NCBI RefSeq assembly: GCF_014773385.1
Contig: NZ_JACXAI010000031.1
Location: 1-64,000, forward strand
Source: Metabacillus arenae
Lineage (GTDB): Bacteria > Bacillota > Bacilli > Bacillales > Bacillaceae
DNA length: 64,000 bases
Direction of reading: 5' to 3'
Of the stretch, positions 17,910 to 27,102 are shown piece after piece (positions within the stretch are counted from its first letter, which is position 1; each line of letters starts with the position of its first letter). Below the pieces are notes generated by a model. It was not told the origin of the DNA and did not search any database. It saw only the letters and a program-made list of their open reading frames with translations. Position numbers and translations under genes: made by a program.

Positions 17910-18374
17910 TTAATCTTGCCTGTTCAGCTTAACGATATCAGACAATTGACCAAGTAAACCTTTATAACGGTCATCACCCATATAGTCTCGAATACGGATT
18001 TGCGCCTGTTCCCATAACGGCAGCGCACGCTTAAGAAGGTCCCGGCCGTCAGGTGTCAGAGCAATAAATCGTTTTCTGCGATCCTCTCCTTCCGTGATCG
18101 ACACCCAGCCTTGTCTCTCAAGCGGCTTAAGATCCCGTGCCAATGTGGTCCGATCCATCAGAAGAATTTCGGAGAGAGATGTAATGGTGACAGACCCGGC
18201 CTGTTCAAGTGCCATCAACAATGACAACTGTGTAGACCGAAGCCCGACTGGTCTTAAATATTCATCATATAAACTGGTAATGAACCGGGACGCCTTTCTT
18301 AAATTCAAGCTAGCGCACTCTGCTGCATAATCGGTCGTCCCTGAAAAATCTGAAGTTGAATTTTGTTTTCTCAT
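17910..18374 (-). CDS. MarR-family regulator, copy A
   Basis: A 154-residue winged-helix regulator with ASRFITSLYDEYLRPVGLRSTQLSLLMAL, the recognition region TITSLSEILLMDRTTLARDLKPLERQGWV and the wing EGEDRRKRFIAL. It is about 95% identical to copy B at 25299-25763. Translation most likely starts at the ATG at 18374. A near-perfect promoter ends only a few bases before that codon and no ribosome binding site is visible, so the message may be leaderless. Its GC content is clearly above that of neighbours such as proA, which suggests transfer from a higher-GC relative. Confidence 0.9.
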   Translation of the reverse strand: MRKQNSTSDFSGTTDYAAECASLNLRKASRFITSLYDEYLRPVGLRSTQLSLLMALEQAGSVTITSLSEILLMDRTTLARDLKPLERQGWVSITEGEDRRKRFIALTPDGRDLLKRALPLWEQAQIRIRDYMGDDRYKGLLGQLSDIVKLNRQD

Positions 18375-18381
18375 AATTACG

Positions 18382-18410
18382 AGTATATACACTTATTGTA
18401 TCGATGTCAA
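18382..18410 (-). promoter_or_regulatory. consensus promoter of MarR copy A, possibly leaderless
   Basis: TTGACA (18410-18405) and TATACT (18387-18382) are separated by exactly 17 bp. The expected start point falls at or next to the ATG at 18374. The -10 region overlaps a GTGTATATACtC half-palindrome, giving a simple site for autoregulation. Confidence 0.65.
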
Positions 18411-18486
18411 TCTTTACATTTGGCCTTTATTTATTTTTTATCGTCTATGCATGATTTAAAGAAATTTTAAATAACATTGTGACTAA

Positions 18487-19749
18487 TTAAAGTCGAATTT
18501 GTCCGTCTCCATTGACATAATATTTTGTCGTCGTTAAAGCTGGTAACCCCATTGGTCCTCTTACATGTAGCTTTTGTGTTGAAATGCCAATTTCTGCACC
18601 ATATCCAAATTCAAAGCCATCTGTAAAGCGTGTTGAGGCATTATGATAGACAACTGCTGCATCAATACCATTTAAGAATTGTTCAACATTCTTTGACGTT
18701 TCCGACACAATACACTCGGAATGTTTTGTACCATATTGATTAATATGAGCAATGGCTTCTTCAACACTATTTACAGTTTTCACACTGATGATTAAATCTG
18801 AAAATTCTTTTGCATAATGTTCCTTTGTTGCTTTGAAGGCTGTCGGAAATACTTTACAAACTTTTTCATCTCCATAAATTTTAACTCCAGCAATTGATAC
18901 CGTTTCAAGTAGTTCTTTCCCATAATTATTAAAGAATTCATCATGGATTAATAAACTTTCAATCGCATTACATACTGATGGACGATGAGTTTTAGCATTT
19001 AGTACGATTGGTCTTACAATATCGTATTTTGCGGTTGCATCAACAAAAACATGGCAGTTACCAGCCCCTGTTTCAATAACAGGCACACTTGCTTCACGTA
19101 CCACTAAATCAATTAAATCTTTGCCTCCCCGAGGAATTAAAAGGTCCAAATATTCTGTTAAGTTAAATAATGTTTTAGCAGTTTCGCGTGACGTATCCTC
19201 AATTAGAAGTACCGCATTTTGAGGGAATTGTACACGTTTCAATGCTTGATGTATAGACGTAACTAAAGCCATATTGGAGTGTTTTGCTGAACTAGAGCCA
19301 CGCAGTAGAACTGTATTTCCTGTTTTTAATGACAGCGTAGCTGCATCAATGGTCACATTCGGACGGGCTTCATAAATCATACCAAGGACACCTAGTGGCA
19401 CACGTCGCTTACTAATAATCAGTCCATTATCTTTATTTATACGGTCCAATTCTTCTCCAATTGGATCGGGCAAATCAATTACTAAATGAATTGCATCACT
19501 CATGGCTTTAACCCGTTCTGGATTCAGCATAAGACGATCGATTATGGACTCAGATAACCCTAATTTATGACCATATTCAATGTCTTTTGCATTTTCTTTT
19601 AGTATAAACGCTTGATCTATTAGTAATTGCTCTGCAATTGCTAATAGTGCTGTATTTTTTTCTTCAGTTGTTTTATTTTGCATTTCTAAACTTGCTTCTT
19701 TTGCAAGCTTTGCTTTATAAATGACTTCATTTTCAATAGCTGTACTCAT
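18487..19749 (-). CDS. proA: gamma-glutamyl phosphate reductase
   Basis: A 420-residue ProA of normal length that reduces gamma-glutamyl phosphate to glutamate semialdehyde in proline synthesis. Visible family stretches are RVPLGVLGMIYEARPNVTIDAA, LIPRGGKDLI, the catalytic cysteine in HRPSVCNAIE, and GAEIGISTQKLHVRGPMGL at the end. The ATG follows AGGAGG by eight bases. The usual partner proB is not adjacent and no operon is seen, so this may be a displaced or second copy. Confidence 0.95.
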   Translation of the reverse strand: MSTAIENEVIYKAKLAKEASLEMQNKTTEEKNTALLAIAEQLLIDQAFILKENAKDIEYGHKLGLSESIIDRLMLNPERVKAMSDAIHLVIDLPDPIGEELDRINKDNGLIISKRRVPLGVLGMIYEARPNVTIDAATLSLKTGNTVLLRGSSSAKHSNMALVTSIHQALKRVQFPQNAVLLIEDTSRETAKTLFNLTEYLDLLIPRGGKDLIDLVVREASVPVIETGAGNCHVFVDATAKYDIVRPIVLNAKTHRPSVCNAIESLLIHDEFFNNYGKELLETVSIAGVKIYGDEKVCKVFPTAFKATKEHYAKEFSDLIISVKTVNSVEEAIAHINQYGTKHSECIVSETSKNVEQFLNGIDAAVVYHNASTRFTDGFEFGYGAEIGISTQKLHVRGPMGLPALTTTKYYVNGDGQIRL

Positions 19750-19803
19750 TGATTTTACCTCCTATACATTTGAATTGATTGGTTCGGTACATAATCCAAT
19801 AAA

Positions 19804-20738
19804 TTATTTAATGATATGAATTGGGGTTCCAAGTGCAACTTCGGCAGCTTCCATTGTCATTTCTCCTAGTGTTGGATGGGCATGGATTGTCATAGCGATG
19901 TCTTCGGCAGTCATTCCTGCTTCAACAGCCAAACCTAACTCCGAAATGATATCTGATGCATTTGCTCCGGCAACTTGCGCTCCGATAACAAGTCCATCTT
20001 CTTGACGAGTTACAAGCTTAACGAACCCATCTGTGCTGTCAAGTGGCAAGGCACGTCCATTTCCCGCATATGGGAATTTCGTAGCTACTACTTCAATACC
20101 TTCATCTTTTGCTTGTTGTTCAGTATAACCTACAGTTGCAAGCTCAGGGTCTGAAAATACGACTGCTGGAATGCCTATATAATCAATTTCAGATAGATGT
20201 CCGGCAATCGCTTCAGCAGCAATTTTTGCTTCATAGAATGCCTTATGTGCTAATTGTGGACCTGGAACAACATCACCGATTGCATAAATATTAGGAACAT
20301 TCGTACGGCATTGCTTATCGATTTCAATAAGTCCACGGTCCGTCATTTTTACGCCTGCTTGTTCAAGACCTATTTCATCCGTATTCGGGCGGCGTCCGAC
20401 CATTACTTTATTTCCTTTTAATAGTCCTTCGACTCCGCCAGTTAACTTTTTCACTACACTAGCTTTCCACTCTTGTACTTTGAAAAATCAACCTTTACAT
20501 TCTCTGCTCTAATTCCATATGCATCCGAATGCTTAGCTGTTTCATAGCGGTGACCTGCGGAAATTAATACCTTTGAAGGAATACAGCCGACATTACAACA
20601 TACACCGCCCAAATATTCCTTTTCTACAATTGTTACTTTTTGTCCCAGCTGGGCAGCACGAATTGCTGCTACATAACCCCCAGGACCTGCACCGATGACT
20701 ATAGTATCTGTTTCAATTGGGAAATCTCCGATAACCAT
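19804..20738 (-). pseudogene. lpdA: dihydrolipoyl dehydrogenase with frameshift and internal deletion
   Basis: The first part encodes the FAD-binding N-terminus ([19 protein letters not shown]) and the redox-active pair in [14 protein letters not shown] one-base loss near 20480 shifts the frame. After it, [16 protein letters not shown] jumps straight to VGRRPNTDE, so about 160 codons covering the first FAD half and the NAD-binding domain are missing. The C-terminal dimer domain with the catalytic HAHPTLGE is intact. Full-length LpdA is about 470 residues. With neither frame nor NAD domain it cannot work as a dehydrogenase. No pyruvate dehydrogenase genes lie nearby. Confidence 0.85.
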
Positions 20739-20785
20739 TTACTTACGCCTCCATTAACAATAGTTTTGGGTCGTTTAATAATTTC

Positions 20786-20953
20786 TTAATATGATTCATT
20801 GCATTCTGCTCTGTAGCTAGGAGCTTCCTTAATTTTCTTAAACACTAAAACGGCATTATGTCCACCGAACCTAAAACCATTTGAAATAGCATAGTTCACT
20901 TCTGCTTGAATACTATGGTTAGGTACATAATCAAGATCGGATTCTTTATCCGG
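20786..20953 (-). pseudogene. fabF: 3-oxoacyl-ACP synthase II C-terminal fragment
   Basis: About 55 codons that match the end of FabF-type ketosynthases: SDLDYVPN, then [20 protein letters not shown], in which the histidine of the active-site triad lies (GGHN). The rest of the gene is absent. It is joined directly to the 5' part of an SDR gene copy, marking an illegitimate recombination point near 20950. Confidence 0.75.
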
Positions 20954-21071
20954 ACTGATCTCGCCCGGTAATAAATACGGTGTTCCCAAGCTGAAGGAGC
21001 TGAGTAGCAAGCTCGAATCCAATCCCGGCTGTTCCACCCGTTATGAGAATTGTGTTGGAATCTATTTTCAT
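20946..21071 (-). pseudogene. 5' fragment of a DltE-type SDR gene, second copy
   Basis: Starting at the ATG at 21071, about 42 codons reproduce the N-terminus of the SDR at 17533 ([13 protein letters not shown]) with its upstream GAAAGGATTGATTTTT leader, then stop at the fabF junction. Identity is about 90% in DNA, so it is a sister copy rather than a perfect recent duplication. Confidence 0.75.
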
Positions 21072-21099
21072 AAAAATCAATCCTTTCTATATAAATGAT

Positions 21100-21370
21100 T
21101 TATATAGTCACAGCAGTAGAGCAGGCGCCGACTCTTTGCCGCCGTTTGCTTTTTTTAACAAGAACCAAGCCGCCGACGAACATATTTTCGCTGGCAAGCT
21201 TGCATAGGTACAGCATTTTTTCAAACAGAGCTCTTGCGGATCTTATTTGCAAAGGACAGCAAACAGGTGAATTTCCATGCCAAATTCCACTGCCGAATTT
21301 ACCATTAAGCATTGAGCATTTGCACAACATTATAAAGTGTATGCTATGGGTCAGATCCTTTGATTTTGAG
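21100..21370. other. unassigned stretch
   Basis: Open frames exist on both strands but none has a start site or a recognisable family. Base composition is somewhat richer in GC than the genes that follow. I see nothing that can be named. Confidence 0.3.
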
Positions 21371-22426
21371 TTACCCTCTTGTTTTTTCAATCACTCGTTT
21401 TGAAATTTGCTCGTAAATCTTCCCAATTGGGTGATCCACACTGTAGATTGAAGGTGCAAAATCTTCTTCATTTACTTCAGGCTGCCCTAGGGGGATTTGT
21501 CCAAGCAAATCAGTTTTTAATTCCTCGGTCAGTCGCTCTCCTCCACCTTTTCCAAATACATATTCCTTCTCACCAGTCACACCACTTTCAAAATAAGCCA
21601 TATTTTCAACAACACCTAGGATTTCGTGATGTGTTTTTATCGCCATTGTACCGGCACGTGCTGCTACAAAGGCAGCTGTTGCATGCGGCGTTGTGACTAG
21701 GATTTCTTTTGAGTGTGGGAGCATTGTATGAAGATCTAGTGCAACATCTCCTGTTCCCGGTGGCAAATCAAGAACTAAGTAATCCAATTCTCCCCATTCT
21801 ACTTTCGTAAAGAATTGATTTAACATTTTGCCAAGCATCGGCCCTCTCCAAATAACAGGGGCATTATCTTCAACAAAGATACCCATTGAAATTACCTTGA
21901 TGCCGAAACGCTCGACTGGGTAAATTCGATCATCAATTACTTTCGGTCTTTCTTCAATTCCCATCATATTGGGTACACTAAATCCATAAATATCAGCATC
22001 AATGATTCCGACATTTTTCCCTAAACGGGCAAGAGATGTCGCAAGGTTAACAGAAACAGTAGATTTACCTACCCCGCCTTTTCCACTCGTTACAGCGATG
22101 AAGGTTGTTTTGCTATTAGGAGCAAGAATCTGCGGCCCGTTAAAAGCAGGCTCATTTATGCCACCAAGTTTTTGAAGCTCCTCGTTCTTTAATTCCTCAA
22201 AGCGAAGACCTACTGAAGTTGCGCCTTCTCCTTTTATCACATTTACTATTTCTTGCTGCACTTCCATTTGCTCAGGTGTTCCCGTTTGTGCTAGTGCAAT
22301 TTTCAAACTAACATTTCCTTCTTTTACTTTTAGCTCACGAAGGCCACCAGTATCAATAATGTTTTTATTTAAGTCACGATCCTTTACTCGTTTTAATGCC
22401 TCGATAACTATTGCTTCTGTTATCAC
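21371..22426 (-). CDS. Mrp/ApbC-type P-loop NTPase (SalA-like), Fe-S carrier
   Basis: A 351-residue protein with an N-terminal MIP18/DUF59 domain (about 1-90), then the deviant Walker A GKGGVGKSTVSVNLA, IIDADIYGFS and DLPPGTGDVALDL of the Mrp/NBP35 family. Such proteins bind and transfer [4Fe-4S] clusters. The Bacillus homologue SalA is also described as a regulator. The GTG at 22426 is preferred because a GGGAGGTG site sits seven bases before it. It follows the ferredoxin and ferredoxin-reductase genes on the same strand, so the three make a compact iron-sulfur/redox group. Confidence 0.88.
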   Translation of the reverse strand: MITEAIVIEALKRVKDRDLNKNIIDTGGLRELKVKEGNVSLKIALAQTGTPEQMEVQQEIVNVIKGEGATSVGLRFEELKNEELQKLGGINEPAFNGPQILAPNSKTTFIAVTSGKGGVGKSTVSVNLATSLARLGKNVGIIDADIYGFSVPNMMGIEERPKVIDDRIYPVERFGIKVISMGIFVEDNAPVIWRGPMLGKMLNQFFTKVEWGELDYLVLDLPPGTGDVALDLHTMLPHSKEILVTTPHATAAFVAARAGTMAIKTHHEILGVVENMAYFESGVTGEKEYVFGKGGGERLTEELKTDLLGQIPLGQPEVNEEDFAPSIYSVDHPIGKIYEQISKRVIEKTRG

Positions 22427-22471
22427 TACGGACACCTCCCTTTTTCCAAATATTTTATTTGATATCTATCT

Positions 22472-23464
22472 CTAACTAAATAAAGAAGTACTATGTGACG
22501 GTTGAAGTTTCGCCTTAGGATCAATATAGGCTTTGGCATTATTTACTGCAGTAGGACCTTCGCCAAAACCTGATGCAATTAATTTAACCTTCCCGTCATA
22601 CGTACAAATATCTCCAGCTGCATAAATGCCTGCAATATTTGTTTCTTGCTTAGAATTAACTACAATTGCATTTTTCTCAATTTCCAATCCCCATTCTTTA
22701 ATTGGTCCGAGAGAGGAGACAAAGCCGAAATTAACAATTAAATCATCAACGTCAACTACTTGTTTATGTTTAGTCTTAGCATGTTCTAAAACGATTTGTT
22801 TGATATGATCTGCCCCTACCAACTCTACAGGGATATAGGGTGTTTTCACTTCAATTGAAGAATTCATCAATTGCTCTACGCTATGTTCATGCGAGCGAAA
22901 TTTATCTCTTCTGTGTATCAATGTTACTTTTTCAGCGATTGGTTCTAACATTAAAGCCCAATCAACAGCAGAATCGCCACCACCTAGAAACCCTACTTTC
23001 CTACCCTTAAATTGGTCCATATTGTTCACAAAATAATGAATATTGCTATTTTCAAAACGTACTGCATCCTCTAGTTCCAGTTTACGAGGCTGGAAAGCTC
23101 CATTTCCTGCTGTAATAATAACTGATTTTGAATAATGAACATCACAGTTTGTCGATATCTTAAATGTATCATCTACTTGCTTTTCAATCTGTTCAACTGC
23201 TTCTTCAAGGCAAATTGTCGGTTCAAATACCTTCATTTGCTCTTTTAAATTTTCAACTAATTCCTGAGCTCGTATTTTTGAAAAACCAGCTATATCATAA
23301 ATGAATTTTTCTGGATAAAGAGCCGACAACTGTCCCCCTAGTTGAGGGAGGCTCTCTAAAATTTTCACCTTCGCTTGCCTCATTCCTCCATAAAAAGCTG
23401 TAAACAAGCCAACTGGTCCACCACCAATTATGGTTATATCATAAATCTTCTTTTCTTCTATCAT
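22472..23464 (-). CDS. ferredoxin/flavodoxin-NADP+ reductase, YumC type
   Basis: A 330-residue two-domain flavoprotein of the thioredoxin-reductase-like FNR type found in Bacillus. The FAD motif is [19 protein letters not shown], the NADPH motif [15 protein letters not shown], and a second FAD stretch [16 protein letters not shown]. There is no CxxC redox pair, which separates it from thioredoxin reductase. The C-terminal extension ([12 protein letters not shown]) carries the aromatic/Ser stretch typical of this group. A ferredoxin gene lies just upstream, so the likely reaction is electron exchange between NADPH and that ferredoxin. Confidence 0.9.
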   Translation of the reverse strand: MIEEKKIYDITIIGGGPVGLFTAFYGGMRQAKVKILESLPQLGGQLSALYPEKFIYDIAGFSKIRAQELVENLKEQMKVFEPTICLEEAVEQIEKQVDDTFKISTNCDVHYSKSVIITAGNGAFQPRKLELEDAVRFENSNIHYFVNNMDQFKGRKVGFLGGGDSAVDWALMLEPIAEKVTLIHRRDKFRSHEHSVEQLMNSSIEVKTPYIPVELVGADHIKQIVLEHAKTKHKQVVDVDDLIVNFGFVSSLGPIKEWGLEIEKNAIVVNSKQETNIAGIYAAGDICTYDGKVKLIASGFGEGPTAVNNAKAYIDPKAKLQPSHSTSLFS

Positions 23465-23532
23465 GATCATCATCCTTAGTTAGAATAAACATAAAGTTCT
23501 AGAGTTATTTCTTTCGTTTTTTGTTTTTACTT

Positions 23533-23902
<370 letters not shown>

Positions 23903-23908
23903 TTGCCA

Positions 23909-25264
23909 TTATGCAAAGCATTTCTCAAATTTCATCAACAATTTGGGGTTCCCTTTGATCCTCAGTTTTCTTGTCAGCAATGCCGCAGCCACATTTTTTT
24001 CCTTCGCCACGATCTTAAGCCACGTTTTGCTATCCACCGTAATCCGAATATCCGGCTTGCCGTGAAAACCGTCCCTAATCTGGAGCTTATTGTCCCGAAT
24101 GTCGATTGTCGTTTGTCTCGTTTCATCTCCGGTGAATGCAAAATGATAGGTGCAGTTTAAACCCGACGCCTGCTTCGGCTGGAATGCATGAGGCATCAGG
24201 GTGATCAAAAGGCGAATCGTGTTCGGCCTGAGGCCATTCCCGACGCGTTTTACCGTTTTATGGGGAAAACGTTTCACGACATACGCTTCCGCATCAGAGC
24301 CAGGGGTTACATACACCGTCTCCTCTTTTGCCTGCAGCGGCTTTAATATATCATTCGTGAACCCTTTACGGTCTTTCAGAAACGGCCCGATCACATCTTC
24401 GCCCGCCGGACAAACCGACAAGCAATAAGCCGCTTTGTAGTTAGCCCCGAAACTCAAACTTTGCCACCAGGAAGTCGTTTCGGTTATCGGTACTTCATTC
24501 CGGTACTCTTTGACGTTCTTGCTGTCCACGATCGTTTCCACCAAGTCGCTGAAACCGCCCATAAACTCACGATAATTGTGCGTAACGCATGAAGAAAAAT
24601 TAAATTGGCCGTCCGCACCGATCGCGCCCACAGGGCAGGCAGCTACGCAAAGTTTGCATTCCAGACACGGGTTGTAGTCAATCGGCCGGTCTTCCTGGTT
24701 GACCCTGGCATCGATCATAATGGCGCCAAGCAGAATGAAGTTTCCGAATTTCGGATGAATCACGTTACGGTGGATGCCCATATGGCCTAACCCTGCCGCA
24801 ACGGCAACAGGCTTGAGCGAAATGACCCAAGTCTTGCCTGGAAACTTATCCATCTCCATCGGGAAACCAACTGCTGAATTTAAAGCCCGTATCCCCCGCG
24901 CTTCCAATCTGGACACGATGTGATGGGATATCTCCGCTATCTTATCTCCGGTATGATGAAATTCAATATTGGCAAGGGATCGCGCTGGTGTGCGGATCGG
25001 TTCTCGATTCATTCTGGCAACGAAACTGATCACAGTCTTGGCATGCGGGAATGCGGATAACATGTCATCCCGTTGATCATCCAATTCCGAACGTTCAATG
25101 GATACAACCCCTACATCGTCAGCTCCGGCCTCAAGGCATAATTCACGTATCCACTCATAATCAACCGTTTCGTTGTCGAGAGTAGTGGATTGCGCAGAGG
25201 ATTCGTAGTAACGCACAACTGTGGGATGTTTGTTAATTTTGGACACTTTTATCCATCCTTTCAT
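23909..25264 (-). CDS. QueG-like dual [4Fe-4S] protein with C-terminal SCP2 domain
   Basis: About 445-451 residues. Residues 30-190 resemble the N-terminal part of epoxyqueuosine-reductase-like proteins. Next come the cluster motif CLECKLCVAACPVG and a second group CLSVCPAGE. Residues ~350-451 look like a sterol-carrier-protein-2 domain (GDETRQTTIDIRDN..., then VAKEKNVAAALLTRKLRIKG). The start may be the GTG at 25246, which has AAAGGATGG before it. It lies behind MarR copy B on the same strand with a palindromic operator between. GC is well above that of the flanking genes. The reaction is unknown; it is not an ordinary QueG because of the SCP2 tail. Confidence 0.82.
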   Translation of the reverse strand: MKGWIKVSKINKHPTVVRYYESSAQSTTLDNETVDYEWIRELCLEAGADDVGVVSIERSELDDQRDDMLSAFPHAKTVISFVARMNREPIRTPARSLANIEFHHTGDKIAEISHHIVSRLEARGIRALNSAVGFPMEMDKFPGKTWVISLKPVAVAAGLGHMGIHRNVIHPKFGNFILLGAIMIDARVNQEDRPIDYNPCLECKLCVAACPVGAIGADGQFNFSSCVTHNYREFMGGFSDLVETIVDSKNVKEYRNEVPITETTSWWQSLSFGANYKAAYCLSVCPAGEDVIGPFLKDRKGFTNDILKPLQAKEETVYVTPGSDAEAYVVKRFPHKTVKRVGNGLRPNTIRLLITLMPHAFQPKQASGLNCTYHFAFTGDETRQTTIDIRDNKLQIRDGFHGKPDIRITVDSKTWLKIVAKEKNVAAALLTRKLRIKGNPKLLMKFEKCFA

Positions 25265-25269
25265 ATTGA

Positions 25270-25281
25270 GTGTATATACAC
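25270..25281. promoter_or_regulatory. GTGTATATACAC palindrome, putative MarR operator
   Basis: A perfect 12-bp palindrome in the 34-bp gap between MarR copy B and the iron-sulfur/SCP2 gene. It is identical to the site at 17694-17705. Confidence 0.5.
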
Positions 25282-25298
25282 CTTTTTTGGTAAAAAAA

Positions 25299-25763
25299 TT
25301 AATCTTGCCTATTTAGCTTAACGATATCAGACAATTGACCAAGTAAACCTTTATAACGGTCATCGCCCATATAGTCTCGAATACGGATTTGCGCCTGTTC
25401 CCATAACGGCAGCACACGCTTAAGAAGGTCCCGGCCGTCAGGTGTCAGAGCAATTAATCGTTTTCTACGATCCTCCCCTTCCGTGATCGACACCCAGCCT
25501 TGTCTCTCAAGCGGCTTAAGATCCCGTGGCAATGTGGTCCGATCCATCAGAAGAAATTCAGAGAGAGATGTAATGGTGACAGACCCGGCCTGTTCAAGTG
25601 CCATCAGTAATGACAACTGTGTAGACCGAAGCCCGACTGGCCTTAAATATTCATCATATAAACTGGTAATGAACCGGGACGCTTTTCTTAAATTCAAGCA
25701 AGCGCACGCTGCTGCATAATCGGTCGTCCCTGAAAAATCTGCCGTTGAATTTTGCTCTCTCAT
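25299..25763 (-). CDS. MarR-family regulator, copy B
   Basis: A 154-residue sister of the regulator at 17910-18374, differing at only a few residues (for example LPRDLK instead of LARDLK in the recognition region). Its original start and promoter (TTGACA 25863-25858, TATACT 25840-25835) are separated from the present ATG by about 40 bp of inserted repeat and a second copy of the first ~7 codons. In the old position the ATG has become ATA. The insertion brings its own GGAAAGG site, so translation can still begin at 25763. It probably controls the iron-sulfur/SCP2 gene behind it. Confidence 0.88.
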   Translation of the reverse strand: MREQNSTADFSGTTDYAAACACLNLRKASRFITSLYDEYLRPVGLRSTQLSLLMALEQAGSVTITSLSEFLLMDRTTLPRDLKPLERQGWVSITEGEDRRKRLIALTPDGRDLLKRVLPLWEQAQIRIRDYMGDDRYKGLLGQLSDIVKLNRQD

Positions 25764-25767
25764 AATT

Positions 25768-25807
25768 TTTACCAACCTTTCCTACAATCAAGAAGATATA
25801 CTCAACT
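25768..25807. repeat. right copy of a ~40-bp direct repeat
   Basis: Partner of the repeat at 23862-23902. It is inserted within the 5' region of MarR copy B and is flanked by a short duplication of GTTGAATTTTG. Confidence 0.7.
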
Positions 25808-25976
25808 GTTGAATTTTGTTCTCTTATAATTACGAGTATATACACGTATTTTGCCGATGTCAATCTTTATAATCATCTTAAACCTGGACGGATGCTTTTT
25901 TATTATTGAAAAAGGGGTTTTTTGCCCATCCCCCCGAAAAAACAATACTACGAAAAATAAGAGTATTTAAAGTACT

Positions 25977-26381
25977 CTAAGAAGGAAAATCGGGCTTAAA
26001 AGCTACTATGAATACTTGATACTCGCAACCACACATAATAACAGAAGCTTTAGAAGCTTGTGCTACTTCACCGAGTTTACGAAGCGTGGCTGTGCCTTCT
26101 GTTGTTCGGCTGCTATGTCCGTCAAGTGTGACGATGATAAACTGGAATTGTTTCCCCACCAATTCAGCGACATTATCAATGACGCTGAAATCGGTAAAGC
26201 TTTTCAGTGTAGCGTCATCATAACAATAAAGCTGTTGAGGAGAATTTAATTTGGCTTTTCGTCCTTCTCGAACAAGGTAGGTAATGTCTGCACCAGACAA
26301 ACTGAGATGGTATCCGAGAGGAACTCCTACTGCACCTGCACCTACAATTAGGATATTGGGTTTGTTCAGAGTAGTTGTCAT
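25977..26381 (-). pseudogene. ketopantoate reductase-like protein, N-terminal fragment
   Basis: Starts MTTTLNKPNILIVGAGAVGVPLGYHL behind AAGGAGTG. This is the NADPH-binding glycine motif of the PanE/ApbA family, followed by VREGRKAKL. The family is normally 300 residues or more. This frame stops after 134, and the last ~18 residues no longer look like the family. The catalytic lysine and glutamate of the C-terminal half are missing. It follows a MarR gene that probably controlled it. Confidence 0.7.
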
Positions 26382-26433
26382 TTTTAAAACACACTCCTTG
26401 ATAGATGAATTCATTTAATAAAAAATAACGAGA

Positions 26434-26856
26434 TCATGAAGAACTTAAATTTTGAATAATTCGCTGCAACATTGCTGATAGCTGCGACATTTCATGTTCG
26501 CTAAATCCTGACATCATCTGTTTCAGAAATTGTTCGCTTGATTCTCTAAGGATTGCAACCTGTTGACAGCCATCCTCTGTGATTTTAACAAGCGTGATTC
26601 GATTGTCCTGTGAACTGGTACGACGAGTTACCATATTATCGGCTTCAAGCTGTTTTAGATGACGGGTAATGGCAGCATGGTTTATGCCCATCAGTTTTTG
26701 CAGTTCAGTTTGGTTGATTTCTTGAGACTGATACACATGGAATAGCAGTTGCATTCGGGACATGCTAATCCCGGAGCATTGAGCAAATGAGCTATTCAAC
26801 AGACGCTGAAGTTCTTGAATTTGTAGAAAAGTTTTTTCAGAAGACAATATGCCCAT
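26434..26856 (-). CDS. MarR-family regulator, unrelated third type
   Basis: About 140 residues with a winged helix (ELQKLMGINHAAITRHLKQLEADNMVTRRTSSQDNRITLVKITEDG). The ATG at 26856 lies seven bases after AAAAGGAG. It is only distantly related to copies A and B. A repeat-rich AT stretch immediately upstream is a probable autoregulatory site. The truncated reductase gene follows within 55 bases on the same strand. Confidence 0.85.
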   Translation of the reverse strand: MGILSSEKTFLQIQELQRLLNSSFAQCSGISMSRMQLLFHVYQSQEINQTELQKLMGINHAAITRHLKQLEADNMVTRRTSSQDNRITLVKITEDGCQQVAILRESSEQFLKQMMSGFSEHEMSQLSAMLQRIIQNLSSS

Positions 26857-26895
26857 CATATAACTCCTTTTCATTTTTATATGAAAATCAATGTG

Positions 26896-26935
26896 TGATA
26901 CATCAATATTTTATATATCAATATTTGATACATCA
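26896..26935. promoter_or_regulatory. operator-like repeats before the third MarR gene
   Basis: TGATACATCA occurs twice (26896-26905 and 26926-26935) and overlaps the palindrome-like TATCAATATTTGATA at 26916-26930. The spacing fits dimer binding sites of a MarR protein over its own promoter. Confidence 0.5.
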
Positions 26936-27054
26936 CAAATAATAGCATAATTAAAATTTTGCTGCAATCTAATTCCAGTCTATCAATACCTAGTTTTTTC
27001 ATGATTTGCAATACTGCTTAGCGTACAAAATTTCCGATATATTGGCTACATCCC

Positions 27055-27100
27055 TCTTTGGGGAAGATCCTCCACAATATGGCGCGATTGCGGAAGACAC
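27055..27100. repeat. hairpin-forming short repeat at the 3' end of the transposition genes
   Basis: GAAGATCCTCCACAAT pairs imperfectly with the following ATTGCGGAAGA across GGCGCG. The CTTCCGCAATCGCGC core resembles 14850-14865 (CTTCCGTAATCGCGC). It may end transcription of the tns genes. Confidence 0.4.
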
Positions 27101-27102
27101 CT

